DNA of 40,187 nt from CAYQOX01 sp964419335 (GCA_964419335.1 CAYQOX010000041.1:1-40187); one strand, 5' to 3'. Positions 17,730 through 26,857 are shown, numbered from the stretch's first letter. The notes: generated by a model not told the origin, from the letters alone. Translations and numbers: made by a program.

Positions 17730-18401
17730 TTACGCTAATTCCTCGATCGCCGTTTCACCATACAGATCAAGGAATAACGGTTTCAGTAACTTCATAAGTT
17801 TTTTGCGTGCATTAAACAGGGTTGTCCCCACAGTTTTTTCGCTGCATTCCATAATTTCAGCGATCTCTTTGATCGATAATCCTTTACAACTGCGTAGCGT
17901 CATCATGGTTCGTTGTTTTTGAGGTAACTGCTCAATCGCTTGCAAAACCGTTTCCTGAATTTGTTTCTTTTGATATTGTTGAACCGGAGTATCAGGCCGC
18001 TCGGCTTCACTATGATCAACAATCGCTAGAAAGGACGGGTCTTGGTGATCGACGGCAAAGACACGATCTGGTTTTCGTTTACGCAACCAATCAATAGATA
18101 AATTATTTGCAGTTTGATAAAGCCATGATTTTAAATTCCGATCTTCTTGCAATTTGGGTAATGAACGATAAAAGCGAACAAAGGTTTCTTGCAACACATC
18201 CCGGGCCTCATCCTGATCGCGAACAATACGAAGAATAAAATGGAACAAAGGCTTTTGATAACGCGCGATTAACTCATTAAAACCTTGTGTATTCCCGGAC
18301 TTCCATAAACGGAGAGATACCACATCGGGATGAACTTGCGGCTCCATGCTTTTCTCCAACGTAGTTTGAGATATGGTTTCCATAACATCGCTTTTTATCA
18401 T
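17730..18401 (-). CDS. ECF-family RNA polymerase sigma factor
   Basis: A 223-residue sigma factor with only regions 2 and 4. Region 2 includes LFHFILRIVRDQDEARDVLQETFVRFYRSLPKL (about 50-85), followed by KSWLYQTANNLSIDWLRKRK. Region 4 has the helix-turn-helix LSIKEIAEIMECSEKTVGTTLFNARKKL (about 175-205). Region 3 and region 1 are absent, as expected for ECF sigmas. Starts at 18401 and 18383 are both possible; neither has a good ribosome site. It leads an operon with a membrane anti-sigma-like protein and a large exported protein, the usual pattern for envelope-stress control. No -35 GAAC-type autoregulated promoter was clearly seen in 18402-18626. Confidence 0.92.
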   Translation of the reverse strand: MIKSDVMETISQTTLEKSMEPQVHPDVVSLRLWKSGNTQGFNELIARYQKPLFHFILRIVRDQDEARDVLQETFVRFYRSLPKLQEDRNLKSWLYQTANNLSIDWLRKRKPDRVFAVDHQDPSFLAIVDHSEAERPDTPVQQYQKKQIQETVLQAIEQLPQKQRTMMTLRSCKGLSIKEIAEIMECSEKTVGTTLFNARKKLMKLLKPLFLDLYGETAIEELA

Positions 18402-18626
18402 ATCATTTTTTTAGACCCTAGAAGGCCAAATAAGTTGATATCCCATAACCATTTGACACATAATTCACCTTCTTGATGTATGGGTGCTTCCATTCGCAGC
18501 GATCTCTTTCATAATACATTACGGTTGTACCGAGAAAAATTTTTAGTCTTGAGAAGAATTTGATGAAACTTTTTTCGAAAATTCTCGTATAGAGGTAGTG
18601 AACATCAATCCACTGAGAAGCCAAAT

Positions 18627-19553
18627 ATGGAAAAACAAGCACTTGAACTGTCTCAATTAAATGTCCATCTTGGGAAAAAACATGTGCTCCAGGATCTTAC
18701 TATATCCTTTCCCATGGGCTCAATTGGGCTTTTAGGGCCGAACGGCGCAGGAAAAAGTACATTGTTGAAAACCCTGATGGGGTTCATCTCTCCCCAAAGC
18801 GGAAGCTCACGCATTTTTGGCTATGACTCGAAAAGCCAAGGGCCTGCAATTCGGCAAATCCTCGGATATATGCCCGAGGATGATACCTACATACCGGGTA
18901 TGAGTGCAGTTGAATTCGTATGTTATTGTGGGATGCTGTGCGGCCTTCCACGAAAAGAATCCATGCTACGCTCCCATCAGGTACTTCATTACTGTGGTTT
19001 GGGGGAAGCCCGCTATCGAAAAGTGGATACCTATTCTACCGGCATGCGGCAGCGGATTAAATTAGCCCAAGCATTAGTACATGATCCCCGCCTGCTCTTT
19101 CTTGATGAACCAACCAATGGACTCGATGCCCAAGGACGAAAAAACCTCCTTAATTTAATCGTGGATATCACGAGTGAGAAAGGCATTTCGGTGGTTCTCT
19201 CCAGCCATTTATTGCATGATGTAGAGCGGGTTTGTGAGCACATGATGGTATTATTCCAAGGGAAACTGGCCTCGGCAGGAAAGATCAAGGATTTGAAGAA
19301 ACTTGCCCATGTTTCCTATGAAGTCCGGGTAAAAGGGAATGAACAAAACTTTCGGCAACGATTGGAACAATGTGGCCTGAGATGCAACGATAAACGCGAT
19401 GGCATGATTCAGGTGCGTATGACCGGCGAAAATAATACCCATGTGCTTTTCGAAACCGCCCAGCAAACAGGGACCCAAATCCGGCATATGGCGCGGGAAG
19501 AAATGACCCTGCAAGAAATCTTTTCCTCGGCGATCCAATCGCTGGAATCCTAA
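18627..19553 (+). CDS. ABC exporter ATP-binding protein (pair 1)
   Basis: A 308-residue ATPase. Walker A GPNGAGKST (37-45), signature YSTGMRQRIKLAQAL (~138), Walker B LLFLDEPTNGLD and the switch His in SSHLLHD are intact. After ~220 residues there is a C-terminal extension (VSYEVRVKGNEQNF...), typical of ABC-2 drug/lipid/polymer exporters. It is followed after 15 nt by its permease and then by a second ATPase-permease pair with overlapping stop/start codons, so all four are one operon. The substrate cannot be told from the sequence. Confidence 0.93.
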   Translation: MEKQALELSQLNVHLGKKHVLQDLTISFPMGSIGLLGPNGAGKSTLLKTLMGFISPQSGSSRIFGYDSKSQGPAIRQILGYMPEDDTYIPGMSAVEFVCYCGMLCGLPRKESMLRSHQVLHYCGLGEARYRKVDTYSTGMRQRIKLAQALVHDPRLLFLDEPTNGLDAQGRKNLLNLIVDITSEKGISVVLSSHLLHDVERVCEHMMVLFQGKLASAGKIKDLKKLAHVSYEVRVKGNEQNFRQRLEQCGLRCNDKRDGMIQVRMTGENNTHVLFETAQQTGTQIRHMAREEMTLQEIFSSAIQSLES

Positions 19554-19568
19554 AGGGAGGAAACCAAC

Positions 19569-20507
19569 GTGCCTGTTTATCAGCAAACGTACAGCCATTA
19601 CAGCGGAGAATACCGTCCACGGGGTTTGGCTTGGACTGTGATTACTCTTAAGGGGTTAAAACGAGCCTGGGAAGGAAAAGGCTTCAAGGTCCTCCTAACG
19701 ATCTCGCTTTTACCCTTCATTGTATTCACGGTCCAACTTTATCTTCATGCCAACGAAGAATTGCTGCGATGGATGGGTATCCAAGAAAGCCTGTCTACTT
19801 TTTTGAAGATTAATGAACAATTTTACTTCAATTTTCTCCAAGCCCAACAATTTTTCTGTTTCCTCATCGCCTTGATCGTAGGCTCGAACATCATCGCGCA
19901 GGATCGGCGCACCAAGGCTATCGCGCTTTATCTATCCAAGCCTCTCACGCGGCTGGATTATCTTATGGGCAAAGGCGGTTCCCTTCTCTTCCTCCTATAT
20001 TGTGTATCCTTGTTTCCCTGTCTGATGCTCATGTTCCTCTATGCCAGCTTTACTAATGATTGGATGTATCTCGTTAAAAACTTTCCCTTAGCGCTGCAGA
20101 TATTCCTTTATGCACACCTAGTCGTAATCCCCATCTTGCTTTTAATTATGATGCTGTCCTCTCTAGTGAAATCGCGCATTTCAGCCGGCGCCATGCTCTG
20201 CGTTTTCTATTTTATTCCCGATGTTATGTCTAATATTTTTCGTGAACTTTTCGATCAAGATTTTTCGACGAATATTCTTTCACGTCCCTGGTGGAGTTTG
20301 GTTTCTCTACAAAAAATTTGGAGCCAGCTCGGCCATGCCATTTTCAAGATGGAAGAAGAAACCGTACCGTTCGGCGCGGAGAAAATAACCTCGGATCTTC
20401 CATTTGATATGTCCTGGATCTATCACCTTTCGGTGTTAATTCTTTTCTGTGTGATATGCTCATTCTTCCTGTATCGGCAAATCCGAGCGGTGGAGGTGGT
20501 GAAATAA
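19569..20507 (+). CDS. ABC-2 type permease (pair 1)
   Basis: A 312-residue inner-membrane protein with about six helices, starting after a cytoplasmic N-terminus (RAWEGKGFKVLL). It contains a short extracytoplasmic loop with LSTFLKINEQFYFNF and QDRRTKAIALYLSKPLTRLDYLMGK, the region before helix 3 that is well conserved in ABC-2 permeases. The start is GTG 19569 with GGGAGG upstream. Its TAA overlaps the ATG of the next gene (TAATG), indicating translational coupling. Confidence 0.88.
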   Translation: MPVYQQTYSHYSGEYRPRGLAWTVITLKGLKRAWEGKGFKVLLTISLLPFIVFTVQLYLHANEELLRWMGIQESLSTFLKINEQFYFNFLQAQQFFCFLIALIVGSNIIAQDRRTKAIALYLSKPLTRLDYLMGKGGSLLFLLYCVSLFPCLMLMFLYASFTNDWMYLVKNFPLALQIFLYAHLVVIPILLLIMMLSSLVKSRISAGAMLCVFYFIPDVMSNIFRELFDQDFSTNILSRPWWSLVSLQKIWSQLGHAIFKMEEETVPFGAEKITSDLPFDMSWIYHLSVLILFCVICSFFLYRQIRAVEVVK

Positions 20508-21430
20508 TGGCAACCGTGGAAATACGTGAAGTCTCTAAATGGTATGGTGAAGTGCTTGGGGTGAGCCATGTTTCTGCCTCCATTCATCCAGGAGTAACAG
20601 GACTGCTTGGCCCCAATGGAGCGGGAAAAACCACACTGCTGCGCATCTTAACCGGCCAGATGAATTGTGATACCGGCGAAGTGCGTATCGACGGAGAACG
20701 GGTGTGGAACCATCCTGCCATTTATCAGAAGATCGGGTTTTGCCCTGAACAAGAAACTTTTTACGAATCGCTCACGGGACTCGATTTCTTGACCTACATG
20801 GCGCGGCTGCATGGATATTCCAAAACGAAAGCAATGGAGATGGCGGAGAAAGCACGTACTACCATGGGTCTTCGTGATGAAGCCATAAAGAAACCCATTG
20901 GTGCCTACAGTAAGGGCATGCGCCAACGGGTGAAATTCGCACAAGCGATCATCCATGACCCAGATGTCATTTTCCTGGATGAACCCTTGTCAGGGATGGA
21001 TCCGTTGGGTAGGAATGAAACCGTAGAATTGATACACCGCTATGGAGACGCGGGAAAAACAGTTCTCGTTTCTAGTCACATTCTTCATGAAGTCCAGGAA
21101 ATGACCAATCAAATTTTGGTGTTGAACCACGGGCTTCTTCTCGCAGAAGGAGATGTGCACGAGATACGTGAATTGATCGATGAGCAGCCACGCCATGTGC
21201 GAATCATTACCCCTGAACGAAATCGACTCTCCAACTCACTGGTGATTTGCCCAGAAGTGCAATCCATCTCTTTTGGCGAAACCAACGAAGAACTCATCGT
21301 ACAAACCACGGTTCCCGACCGTTTCTATAACCGGATCAATGACCTTGTACTGAAAGAAAATATCCCGATTCATCAACTGGTCACATTGGATGACAATCTG
21401 CAATCGGTATTCGAGTATTTAGTGAAATGA
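20507..21430 (+). CDS. ABC exporter ATP-binding protein (pair 2)
   Basis: A 307-residue ATPase with Walker A GPNGAGKTT, signature YSKGMRQRVKFAQAI, Walker B VIFLDEPLSGMD and switch His (SSHILHE). It is a clear paralogue of the first ATPase in the operon. The start is ATG at 20507, overlapping the permease stop, with GGAGGTGG upstream; an open extension to 20456 lies in the permease gene and is rejected. Its TGA overlaps the next ATG (ATGA). Confidence 0.93.
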   Translation: MATVEIREVSKWYGEVLGVSHVSASIHPGVTGLLGPNGAGKTTLLRILTGQMNCDTGEVRIDGERVWNHPAIYQKIGFCPEQETFYESLTGLDFLTYMARLHGYSKTKAMEMAEKARTTMGLRDEAIKKPIGAYSKGMRQRVKFAQAIIHDPDVIFLDEPLSGMDPLGRNETVELIHRYGDAGKTVLVSSHILHEVQEMTNQILVLNHGLLLAEGDVHEIRELIDEQPRHVRIITPERNRLSNSLVICPEVQSISFGETNEELIVQTTVPDRFYNRINDLVLKENIPIHQLVTLDDNLQSVFEYLVK

Positions 21431-22284
21431 ACCAAACCAACTTATTCTCTCAAATTACGTTTCCAATAACGGCGTTGATCACCACCAACACTCGCTTGAT
21501 GCTCTTGCGGCGAACGATTCTCTTTCCGGCGATCATCGCCTTCATTCCTCTGATTCCAGTCATTGTATGGCGTATTGTCATTGCCTTGTACGATATCCCT
21601 TTCTCGCGAGGCGGAGACCCGGTATTCCTCTATAACATATTGAGCGCGTCGATGTATATGCAGTTTGTGATTCCGATTTTGGCGCTGCTGCGAGGAATGT
21701 CCACCATGTCGGAAGAGATCGACGAAGGCACACTGATCTTTATACGGCTGCGTCCCGTACCGCGTACCATGATCGTTCTAGGCAAGTTTCTTTCCTATGT
21801 GCTCTCCATGTCGATCTTGGTAGGGATTTCACTCTTTTTGACGTACTGCATCCTTAGCAGTGCGCCGGAAGCGGATATGTTTATGAGTGAACTCACTATG
21901 CTCTACCGCGACATGAGGGTATTTTTGTTAGGACTGATTGGCTACGGGGCCCTAATGATGTTTCTGGGCATATTGTTCAAGCGTTCCTTGATGGCGGGAT
22001 GTTTTTATCTCTTTATTTGGGATACCTTCGCCGCTTTTATACCTGGTTCCGCGCATAAACTAACCGTTAAACATTACCTGCAATCCATCTTCCCCCGTGA
22101 TGCCATCACCAGCAGTACCCAGAACACCGAGGATATTATCACCGCCTTGCTAACCGATCACCCTCCTGAAACCTTTTGGAAATCGGTCATCATTCTCCTG
22201 ATCATCGGAGTGATCGGGGTGCTTTTAACCGCGTTGACTCTTTCTCTGAAGGAATTCAAGGGAGGCCAGCAAGAAGGAGGCTAA
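21427..22284 (+). CDS. ABC-2 type permease (pair 2)
   Basis: A 285-residue membrane protein with about six helices (RRTILFPAIIAFIPLIPVIV first). It has EEIDEGTLIFIRLRPVPRTMIVLGKF, the counterpart of the conserved segment in the first permease, and both share the pre-helix pattern of an acidic/Gly stretch followed by a Pro-containing loop. It is coupled to the ATPase by an ATGA overlap. Its end overlaps by 4 bp the end of the convergent glycosyltransferase gene. Heterodimer formation with pair 1 is possible but not shown. Confidence 0.87.
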   Translation: MNQTNLFSQITFPITALITTNTRLMLLRRTILFPAIIAFIPLIPVIVWRIVIALYDIPFSRGGDPVFLYNILSASMYMQFVIPILALLRGMSTMSEEIDEGTLIFIRLRPVPRTMIVLGKFLSYVLSMSILVGISLFLTYCILSSAPEADMFMSELTMLYRDMRVFLLGLIGYGALMMFLGILFKRSLMAGCFYLFIWDTFAAFIPGSAHKLTVKHYLQSIFPRDAITSSTQNTEDIITALLTDHPPETFWKSVIILLIIGVIGVLLTALTLSLKEFKGGQQEGG

Positions 22285-23390
22285 AATCCCCAGAGGGATA
22301 ATTCGATGAGATATTGGGCATCGGCGGGGTTTTGATAGCCGATCGGACCAATCAAAATGGAGTAAAGCGAGCGGATACCAAGAAAAAACGCTAGGAGAAA
22401 AAGCAACCTACGGTAACGGGCATCCTCCACGGTCAAACAAAACGCAGGGGTGAGCATCATATACCAAAACTGGCCTATTTTATTCGCTTTGACAAAGAGA
22501 ACAAAAACAAACGGAGCAAAACTATCAATCCACCGCCCCGTTTGTTTTATGACATAGACACAGCCCAGTAAAAAGACGATCCCCACAATCCAATGCGCCC
22601 ATATTAAGGGGTATGGAAAAAAAGGGCGGAGAGATTGATCCAGTACATTCCACGAGAGAGGATTGTAAGCCGGTATATAGCCGGGACTGATAAATTGCTT
22701 CAAATACGAACTCGTTAATGCCGCCCACACACTCGGAATTAAACTGGCGATTCCCCATCCCCATTCCTGAAGATTGGCTTTCATGGTATGCCAAGACATA
22801 TGCTTCAGGAAATATGGAACAAGAAAGACAGGAAAAATCTTGGCCTGAATGGATAATCCCAAGAAGAAATACGCCCAGGGTTTGCGCAATTGCAAGCAGC
22901 GCAAGGCTAACAACATCCACAAAATCACCATGGGCTCAAATTGTCCTTCACGCGATGCAAACCAAATATGAATAGGATTGAACCAATAGAGTAACACCAA
23001 AATCCGATCGCGGGATATACGATAAATCAAGAATGCATTGATCCCATCGATCAACGTGAGTACCAATTTGCCCCAAACAAGGGCATGATGAATCAAGGTC
23101 ACACCCGCAAAAAAGAGTAACGTCACGGCAGGATAGGGGAAATTACGGTTCGACCATAAAAATTGACAGGGCCAAGGACTCAAATCGAATGGCGTTATCT
23201 CATATAATGTAAATCCCCAGGTAGGAAAGGCCATCCCATAACCTACATTACGGAGTAAATCGGTGGTATAAAGAGGCGGAAGAAAACAATACACCAAACG
23301 CAACACGGCCCCAACGGCCAAAAGACCCAGCCACAATGGCATCGAATCTTCAAGATGAAGAATAATGGATCGAAAAATACGCTTTAACAT
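22281..23390 (-). CDS. GT-C family membrane glycosyltransferase (DUF2029/PIG-M-like)
   Basis: A 369-residue protein with about nine to ten helices and short loops. The characteristic stretch is LYWFNPIHIWFASREGQFEPMVI, followed by LGLSIQAKIFPVFLVPYFL, the NP...G-QF(D/E)...KxFP pattern of polyprenyl-phosphate sugar-using mannosyltransferases. It probably adds a hexose to an envelope lipid or glycan on the outer side of the inner membrane. ATG 23390 lies inside the 5' end of the opposite gene and lacks a clear ribosome site. The in-frame ATG at 23345 is a plausible later start. Confidence 0.78.
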   Translation of the reverse strand: MLKRIFRSIILHLEDSMPLWLGLLAVGAVLRLVYCFLPPLYTTDLLRNVGYGMAFPTWGFTLYEITPFDLSPWPCQFLWSNRNFPYPAVTLLFFAGVTLIHHALVWGKLVLTLIDGINAFLIYRISRDRILVLLYWFNPIHIWFASREGQFEPMVILWMLLALRCLQLRKPWAYFFLGLSIQAKIFPVFLVPYFLKHMSWHTMKANLQEWGWGIASLIPSVWAALTSSYLKQFISPGYIPAYNPLSWNVLDQSLRPFFPYPLIWAHWIVGIVFLLGCVYVIKQTGRWIDSFAPFVFVLFVKANKIGQFWYMMLTPAFCLTVEDARYRRLLFLLAFFLGIRSLYSILIGPIGYQNPADAQYLIELSLWGF

Positions 23391-24321
23391 TCGAACATGC
23401 TATTATCAACAAACCGCCTCCCTCTGGCAAGGAGCGCTTTGTTTCATTTTATGCTTTTTTGTTTTTTTATTTCACGAACCAGTTTGGACAGAAGAATACA
23501 TCGAACCCGAGATGGTCGAAATCCCTGCGGGAACTTTTCTCTATGGCTCAGGGGAAAAAGAACGCTCACGTTACCTTGTTTCTCCGGATGAACCCAAGCA
23601 GCATGAGGTTGAATTGCCGGCTTTTTCTATTGGCAAATACGAAGTGACCAATCGTGAGTTCGAACGCTTTATCGAAGACGGCGGTTATCAAAAGCAACGC
23701 TACTGGTCGGAGGAAGGCTGGGAGTATAAAACCCAGTTTGGCTGGACTCAACCACGCCGTTGGACCCATCGCTTTTATCATGACCATAAACGGAAAACCA
23801 ATCCAGTCTGTGCTCTCAGTTGGTTTGAAGCTCAAGCCTTCTGCCGATGGCTGCAAGAAAAAACAGGAAAACCTTACCGCTTGCCCACCAGCAAGGAATG
23901 GGAAAAAGCAGCACGAGGCACCGATGGGCGTATCTTTCCCTGGGGGAATGAATGGGAAGATGACGCGTGCAATTGGCTCGTCAATTATTATGGCGACTTT
24001 TTACCCGATAACGAGATCGACGGGGCCATCTATACCGCCGCTGTGGGTACATATGAAAAAGGAAAAAGCCCATACGGCTGCTACGAGATGAGCGGCAATG
24101 TAATGGAATGGTGCGCCGATACCTTTACCTTAAACCAACGCATGTATGCGGTACTGCGTGGAGGATCGTTTTATACGGGCAAACCCCGGTTATTGCGATG
24201 TGCTTGGCAGGGAGGAAATTTAGTTGAAGTCGGGCATGTTTATTGGGGCTTTATCGGCTTTCGAGTCGCAATGGATCATGAAGAGACAAAAGCTCCAGAG
24301 CACGAATCTTCTAATGACTAG
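23365..24321 (+). CDS. Exported SUMF1/FGE-like domain protein lacking catalytic cysteines
   Basis: A 318-residue protein with a hydrophobic N-terminal segment (about 20-36, ALCFILCFFVFLF) that should export or anchor it. The rest is the FGE-sulfatase fold: MVEIPAGTFLYGSG, FSIGKYEVTNREFERFI, YRLPTSKEWEKAARG, FPWGNEWE, YGCYEMSGNVMEWCAD, GFIGFRVA. In active formylglycine-generating enzymes two cysteines follow the GGS(F/Y) turn. Here that region is GGSFYTGKPRLLRCAW (266-281) and both positions are non-Cys, so oxidising activity is unlikely. Binding or other scaffold roles known for such domains are possible. It overlaps the start of the divergent glycosyltransferase by up to 26 bp. Confidence 0.85.
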   Translation: MDRKIRFNIRTCYYQQTASLWQGALCFILCFFVFLFHEPVWTEEYIEPEMVEIPAGTFLYGSGEKERSRYLVSPDEPKQHEVELPAFSIGKYEVTNREFERFIEDGGYQKQRYWSEEGWEYKTQFGWTQPRRWTHRFYHDHKRKTNPVCALSWFEAQAFCRWLQEKTGKPYRLPTSKEWEKAARGTDGRIFPWGNEWEDDACNWLVNYYGDFLPDNEIDGAIYTAAVGTYEKGKSPYGCYEMSGNVMEWCADTFTLNQRMYAVLRGGSFYTGKPRLLRCAWQGGNLVEVGHVYWGFIGFRVAMDHEETKAPEHESSND

Positions 24322-24411
24322 CAGCGTATAGTGTTTTATTACTATAATGACCTTAGTTGTTAGACACTCCTCCATCCGTAATCAGATCAATGGAACAAGA
24401 CAAGGGACATT

Positions 24412-24768
24412 ATGCGAATTCCACGATGTGCTCCCCCTTGGTTAATGACCACCGCCCAAAATCTCATTCGGGCTGGCAAAGAAAGCCCCGGGATCACGAA
24501 TTATGCCTGGGTGGATACTTGGGATATGGCCCTGTTTTGGGTGCATACTCGTGTGTTTCGCGTCTTGGCCTATCGTTGTGAAAACACCGTGAGTGAATCG
24601 ATGCAGATGCAATTACTCGACGCCTTCTCCCGTGCTTGTGACATGAAATTGGTGTCGATCGTTGAAGAAACCGAACTTTCGGCCATCTGTTTTTTTGGCG
24701 GTGTCCCTCCCGAGGTAGAACTCGCCACGCTCGACCTTTCTGCCATGGACATCACCCGGAGGAAGTAA
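24412..24768 (+). CDS. Hypothetical 118-residue protein
   Basis: An open frame from ATG 24412 with AAGGGACATT upstream, lying between an FGE-like gene and a convergent sulfatase-fold gene 11 nt away. The product is soluble and mixed, with a Trp-rich N-terminal half (YAWVDTWDMALFWVHTRVF) and an acidic C-terminal half (VSIVEETELSAICFFGGVPPEVEL). No signal peptide, membrane helix or motif I recognise. The ribosome site and protein-like composition favour a real gene. Function unknown. Confidence 0.5.
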   Translation: MRIPRCAPPWLMTTAQNLIRAGKESPGITNYAWVDTWDMALFWVHTRVFRVLAYRCENTVSESMQMQLLDAFSRACDMKLVSIVEETELSAICFFGGVPPEVELATLDLSAMDITRRK

Positions 24769-24779
24769 AACCTTACCAA

Positions 24780-26633
24780 TTACGTGTCAAGGTGCTTCTT
24801 CGCACGTTCGATCGCCTCTTTCAAGTCTTGCATCTCCGGCATCCATAACCTGGCCTCTTTGAAATGCTCCAAGGCTTCTTCGTAATTCTTTTCTTCCAAG
24901 GCAATCCAGCCCAATTGGAAATAGGCATCGGCGAGTTTGGAATTCTCCTCCAGCAAAGTCTTGAGAATTTCTTTCGCGTTATCATACTCCTCTCTACGGA
25001 TTGCAATACGCGAAAGTTGGAGGTGAATCAAAACGCTTTCAGGGGCTAACTCCACAGCCTGTTTGGTATATTCCATGGCGATTTCCCATTGTTGCATGTA
25101 ATAGTAAGCCAACCCCAAATTATAATAGGGCGAAGGATTTCGTGGATCTTGTCTCACCGCTTTGAGAAAATGTTCAATGGCCTGCTTCTGCTGACCTTGA
25201 TTCAGTGCATTTAATCCCCGTTCAATAATATTATGAATCGTGATTTTGTATTTCGGATCGGGAAGCACGTCATCATCGTCAGGTTTTTTTACACTCCCGC
25301 CAACGTAACCCAAGGAAGAAAGAATTTCGGTGCTGCCGACCGCAGTACGTTCTTCTCGAGTAATAGGGGAAGAGTTGGATAATTCTACAATTTGCTCTTC
25401 GAGCTGTTTCTGCAGTTCTTCTTTTTTATCATCCTCTTCATGGATAATGTTGTTTTGTTCTCCAGGATCTTTTTGTAAATTATAGAGTTCAGCATCGGGT
25501 GCCTGAACGAATTTCCATTGCTGGTTACGGAGAGCATATAAGGGACTCCAATTGTACGTAAGCGGGTATTGCGTCTCAAAGACCATAGAACGTTCTTGTG
25601 TTTCTGCTTCGTTATGGATCCATGGGACTAAACTTTTCCCGTAGGTATTCACCGGTCCTAATTCGCAAAGTTCAATAATTGTAGGCATCACATCTTGTAA
25701 TCCCACGCTCTGGGAGATGCGTTTTGGCGGTGTGATCTCCGCTTCCATGGAAGCGGGCAGCTTCACAATAAACGGAACATGCATGCTTTCTTCATAGACG
25801 AACAAACCATGGGTTTGTTCCTCATGATCTCCTAAACCTTCGCCGTGATCGCCAATTAAAATAATAAGAAGTTCCTCATATAAGTTGGCGGTTTTAAGGA
25901 AATCAAATAATTGCCCCAAGCAATCATCCACATAAGCAATTTCACCCGCATACTTATTCTCTTCATATTCACTCAAAAAAGGTTCAGGAGGCGAATAAGG
26001 AGTATGGGGGTCATAAAAATGCAAGAACTGGAAAAAGGGGTTGTCTTCTCTTTGCTCCACATAATCCAATAACCATTTAGTCCCGGCTTGCAAGATCTCA
26101 CTTCCCCGCTTTTCCACCATGGGACTACCTTTTGCCATCATCGTGTTTTTGAATACATCTGAATATTCATCAAATCCTTGTCCCAAACCTGAGCGCCGTG
26201 ATAACAATATTGTGGCAATCGCCCCCATGGTGAGATAATCCGATTCCTGAAACAATTCGGGGAGAGTATCCGCTGTTTCACTCAAAGCGTTATTGTAATT
26301 ATCGCGTACTTGATGTTGGATGGGATGCAACCCTGTAAGCAATGTGGCATGTGCGGGAAGAGTCAAAGGGACAGGAGTGCTAGCATCTTCAAACACAATC
26401 CCATCTTCAGCGAGAGCATCGATATGAGGTGTTTCCACCATATCGGCCCCATAAGTTTCGATATAATCAGCACGGCAGGTGTCGATGCTGATCAGTAACA
26501 CATTATAAGGTTTACCCTCTTTCACCGGCAATTCGCCTTCTTCACTTCCACCGCACGAAAAGAAGCCAATGATTAGGGTGAATATCAGGAAAAATGAGTA
26601 CCAACTGTTAAAAAAAATGTTTTTTGCTTTCAT
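24780..26633 (-). CDS. Sulfatase-fold TPR lipoprotein with Thr at the nucleophile position
   Basis: A 617-residue protein of the alkaline phosphatase/sulfatase superfamily. An N-terminal membrane segment ends GFFSCGG, a weak lipobox with C27, so it is probably a lipoprotein. Metal residues are D51 (ISIDTCRADY) and D262-H263 (GDHGEGLGDH). FYDPHTPY (about 207-214) and THGLFVYEESMHVPF fit the fold. The FGly sulfatase motif C/S-x-P-x-R is replaced by T91-L-P-A-H (PLTLPAHATLLTG), as in TPR-sulfatases and phosphotransferases that use Thr. It may therefore be a phosphodiesterase/phosphotransferase rather than a sulfatase. Residues ~455-610 contain four TPRs. It lies near an FGE-like gene that also lacks catalytic residues. 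Confidence 0.82.
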   Translation of the reverse strand: MKAKNIFFNSWYSFFLIFTLIIGFFSCGGSEEGELPVKEGKPYNVLLISIDTCRADYIETYGADMVETPHIDALAEDGIVFEDASTPVPLTLPAHATLLTGLHPIQHQVRDNYNNALSETADTLPELFQESDYLTMGAIATILLSRRSGLGQGFDEYSDVFKNTMMAKGSPMVEKRGSEILQAGTKWLLDYVEQREDNPFFQFLHFYDPHTPYSPPEPFLSEYEENKYAGEIAYVDDCLGQLFDFLKTANLYEELLIILIGDHGEGLGDHEEQTHGLFVYEESMHVPFIVKLPASMEAEITPPKRISQSVGLQDVMPTIIELCELGPVNTYGKSLVPWIHNEAETQERSMVFETQYPLTYNWSPLYALRNQQWKFVQAPDAELYNLQKDPGEQNNIIHEEDDKKEELQKQLEEQIVELSNSSPITREERTAVGSTEILSSLGYVGGSVKKPDDDDVLPDPKYKITIHNIIERGLNALNQGQQKQAIEHFLKAVRQDPRNPSPYYNLGLAYYYMQQWEIAMEYTKQAVELAPESVLIHLQLSRIAIRREEYDNAKEILKTLLEENSKLADAYFQLGWIALEEKNYEEALEHFKEARLWMPEMQDLKEAIERAKKHLDT

Positions 26634-26857
26634 AATGAACCTACTTCAGGCCACTTGGTCTTGATTTAGAGCCTATCTTTATCTCGGATCCTCTTTCCGC
26701 CCCCCCATTTTATATGAATGATTAAGGGATTGGCGCTCAATTCAGTAGAATAGATGGAAACATCCTCTTTGCATCCCTCCATTACCAAAATATACTGAAA
26801 AAATATAATTCTTACTATATTATTAAGGATACGCATTAATTACAGAGAAAAAAAGGT

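Noticed and set aside
18418..18642. 74-residue minus-strand frame between the sigma gene and the ABC operon
   Set aside because: It covers the divergent control region, lacks a ribosome site and has no recognisable domain.
24780..26633. Plain sulfatase annotation
   Set aside because: Thr91 replaces the modifiable Cys/Ser and His95 the Arg of the FGly motif, so sulfatase activity is not supported.
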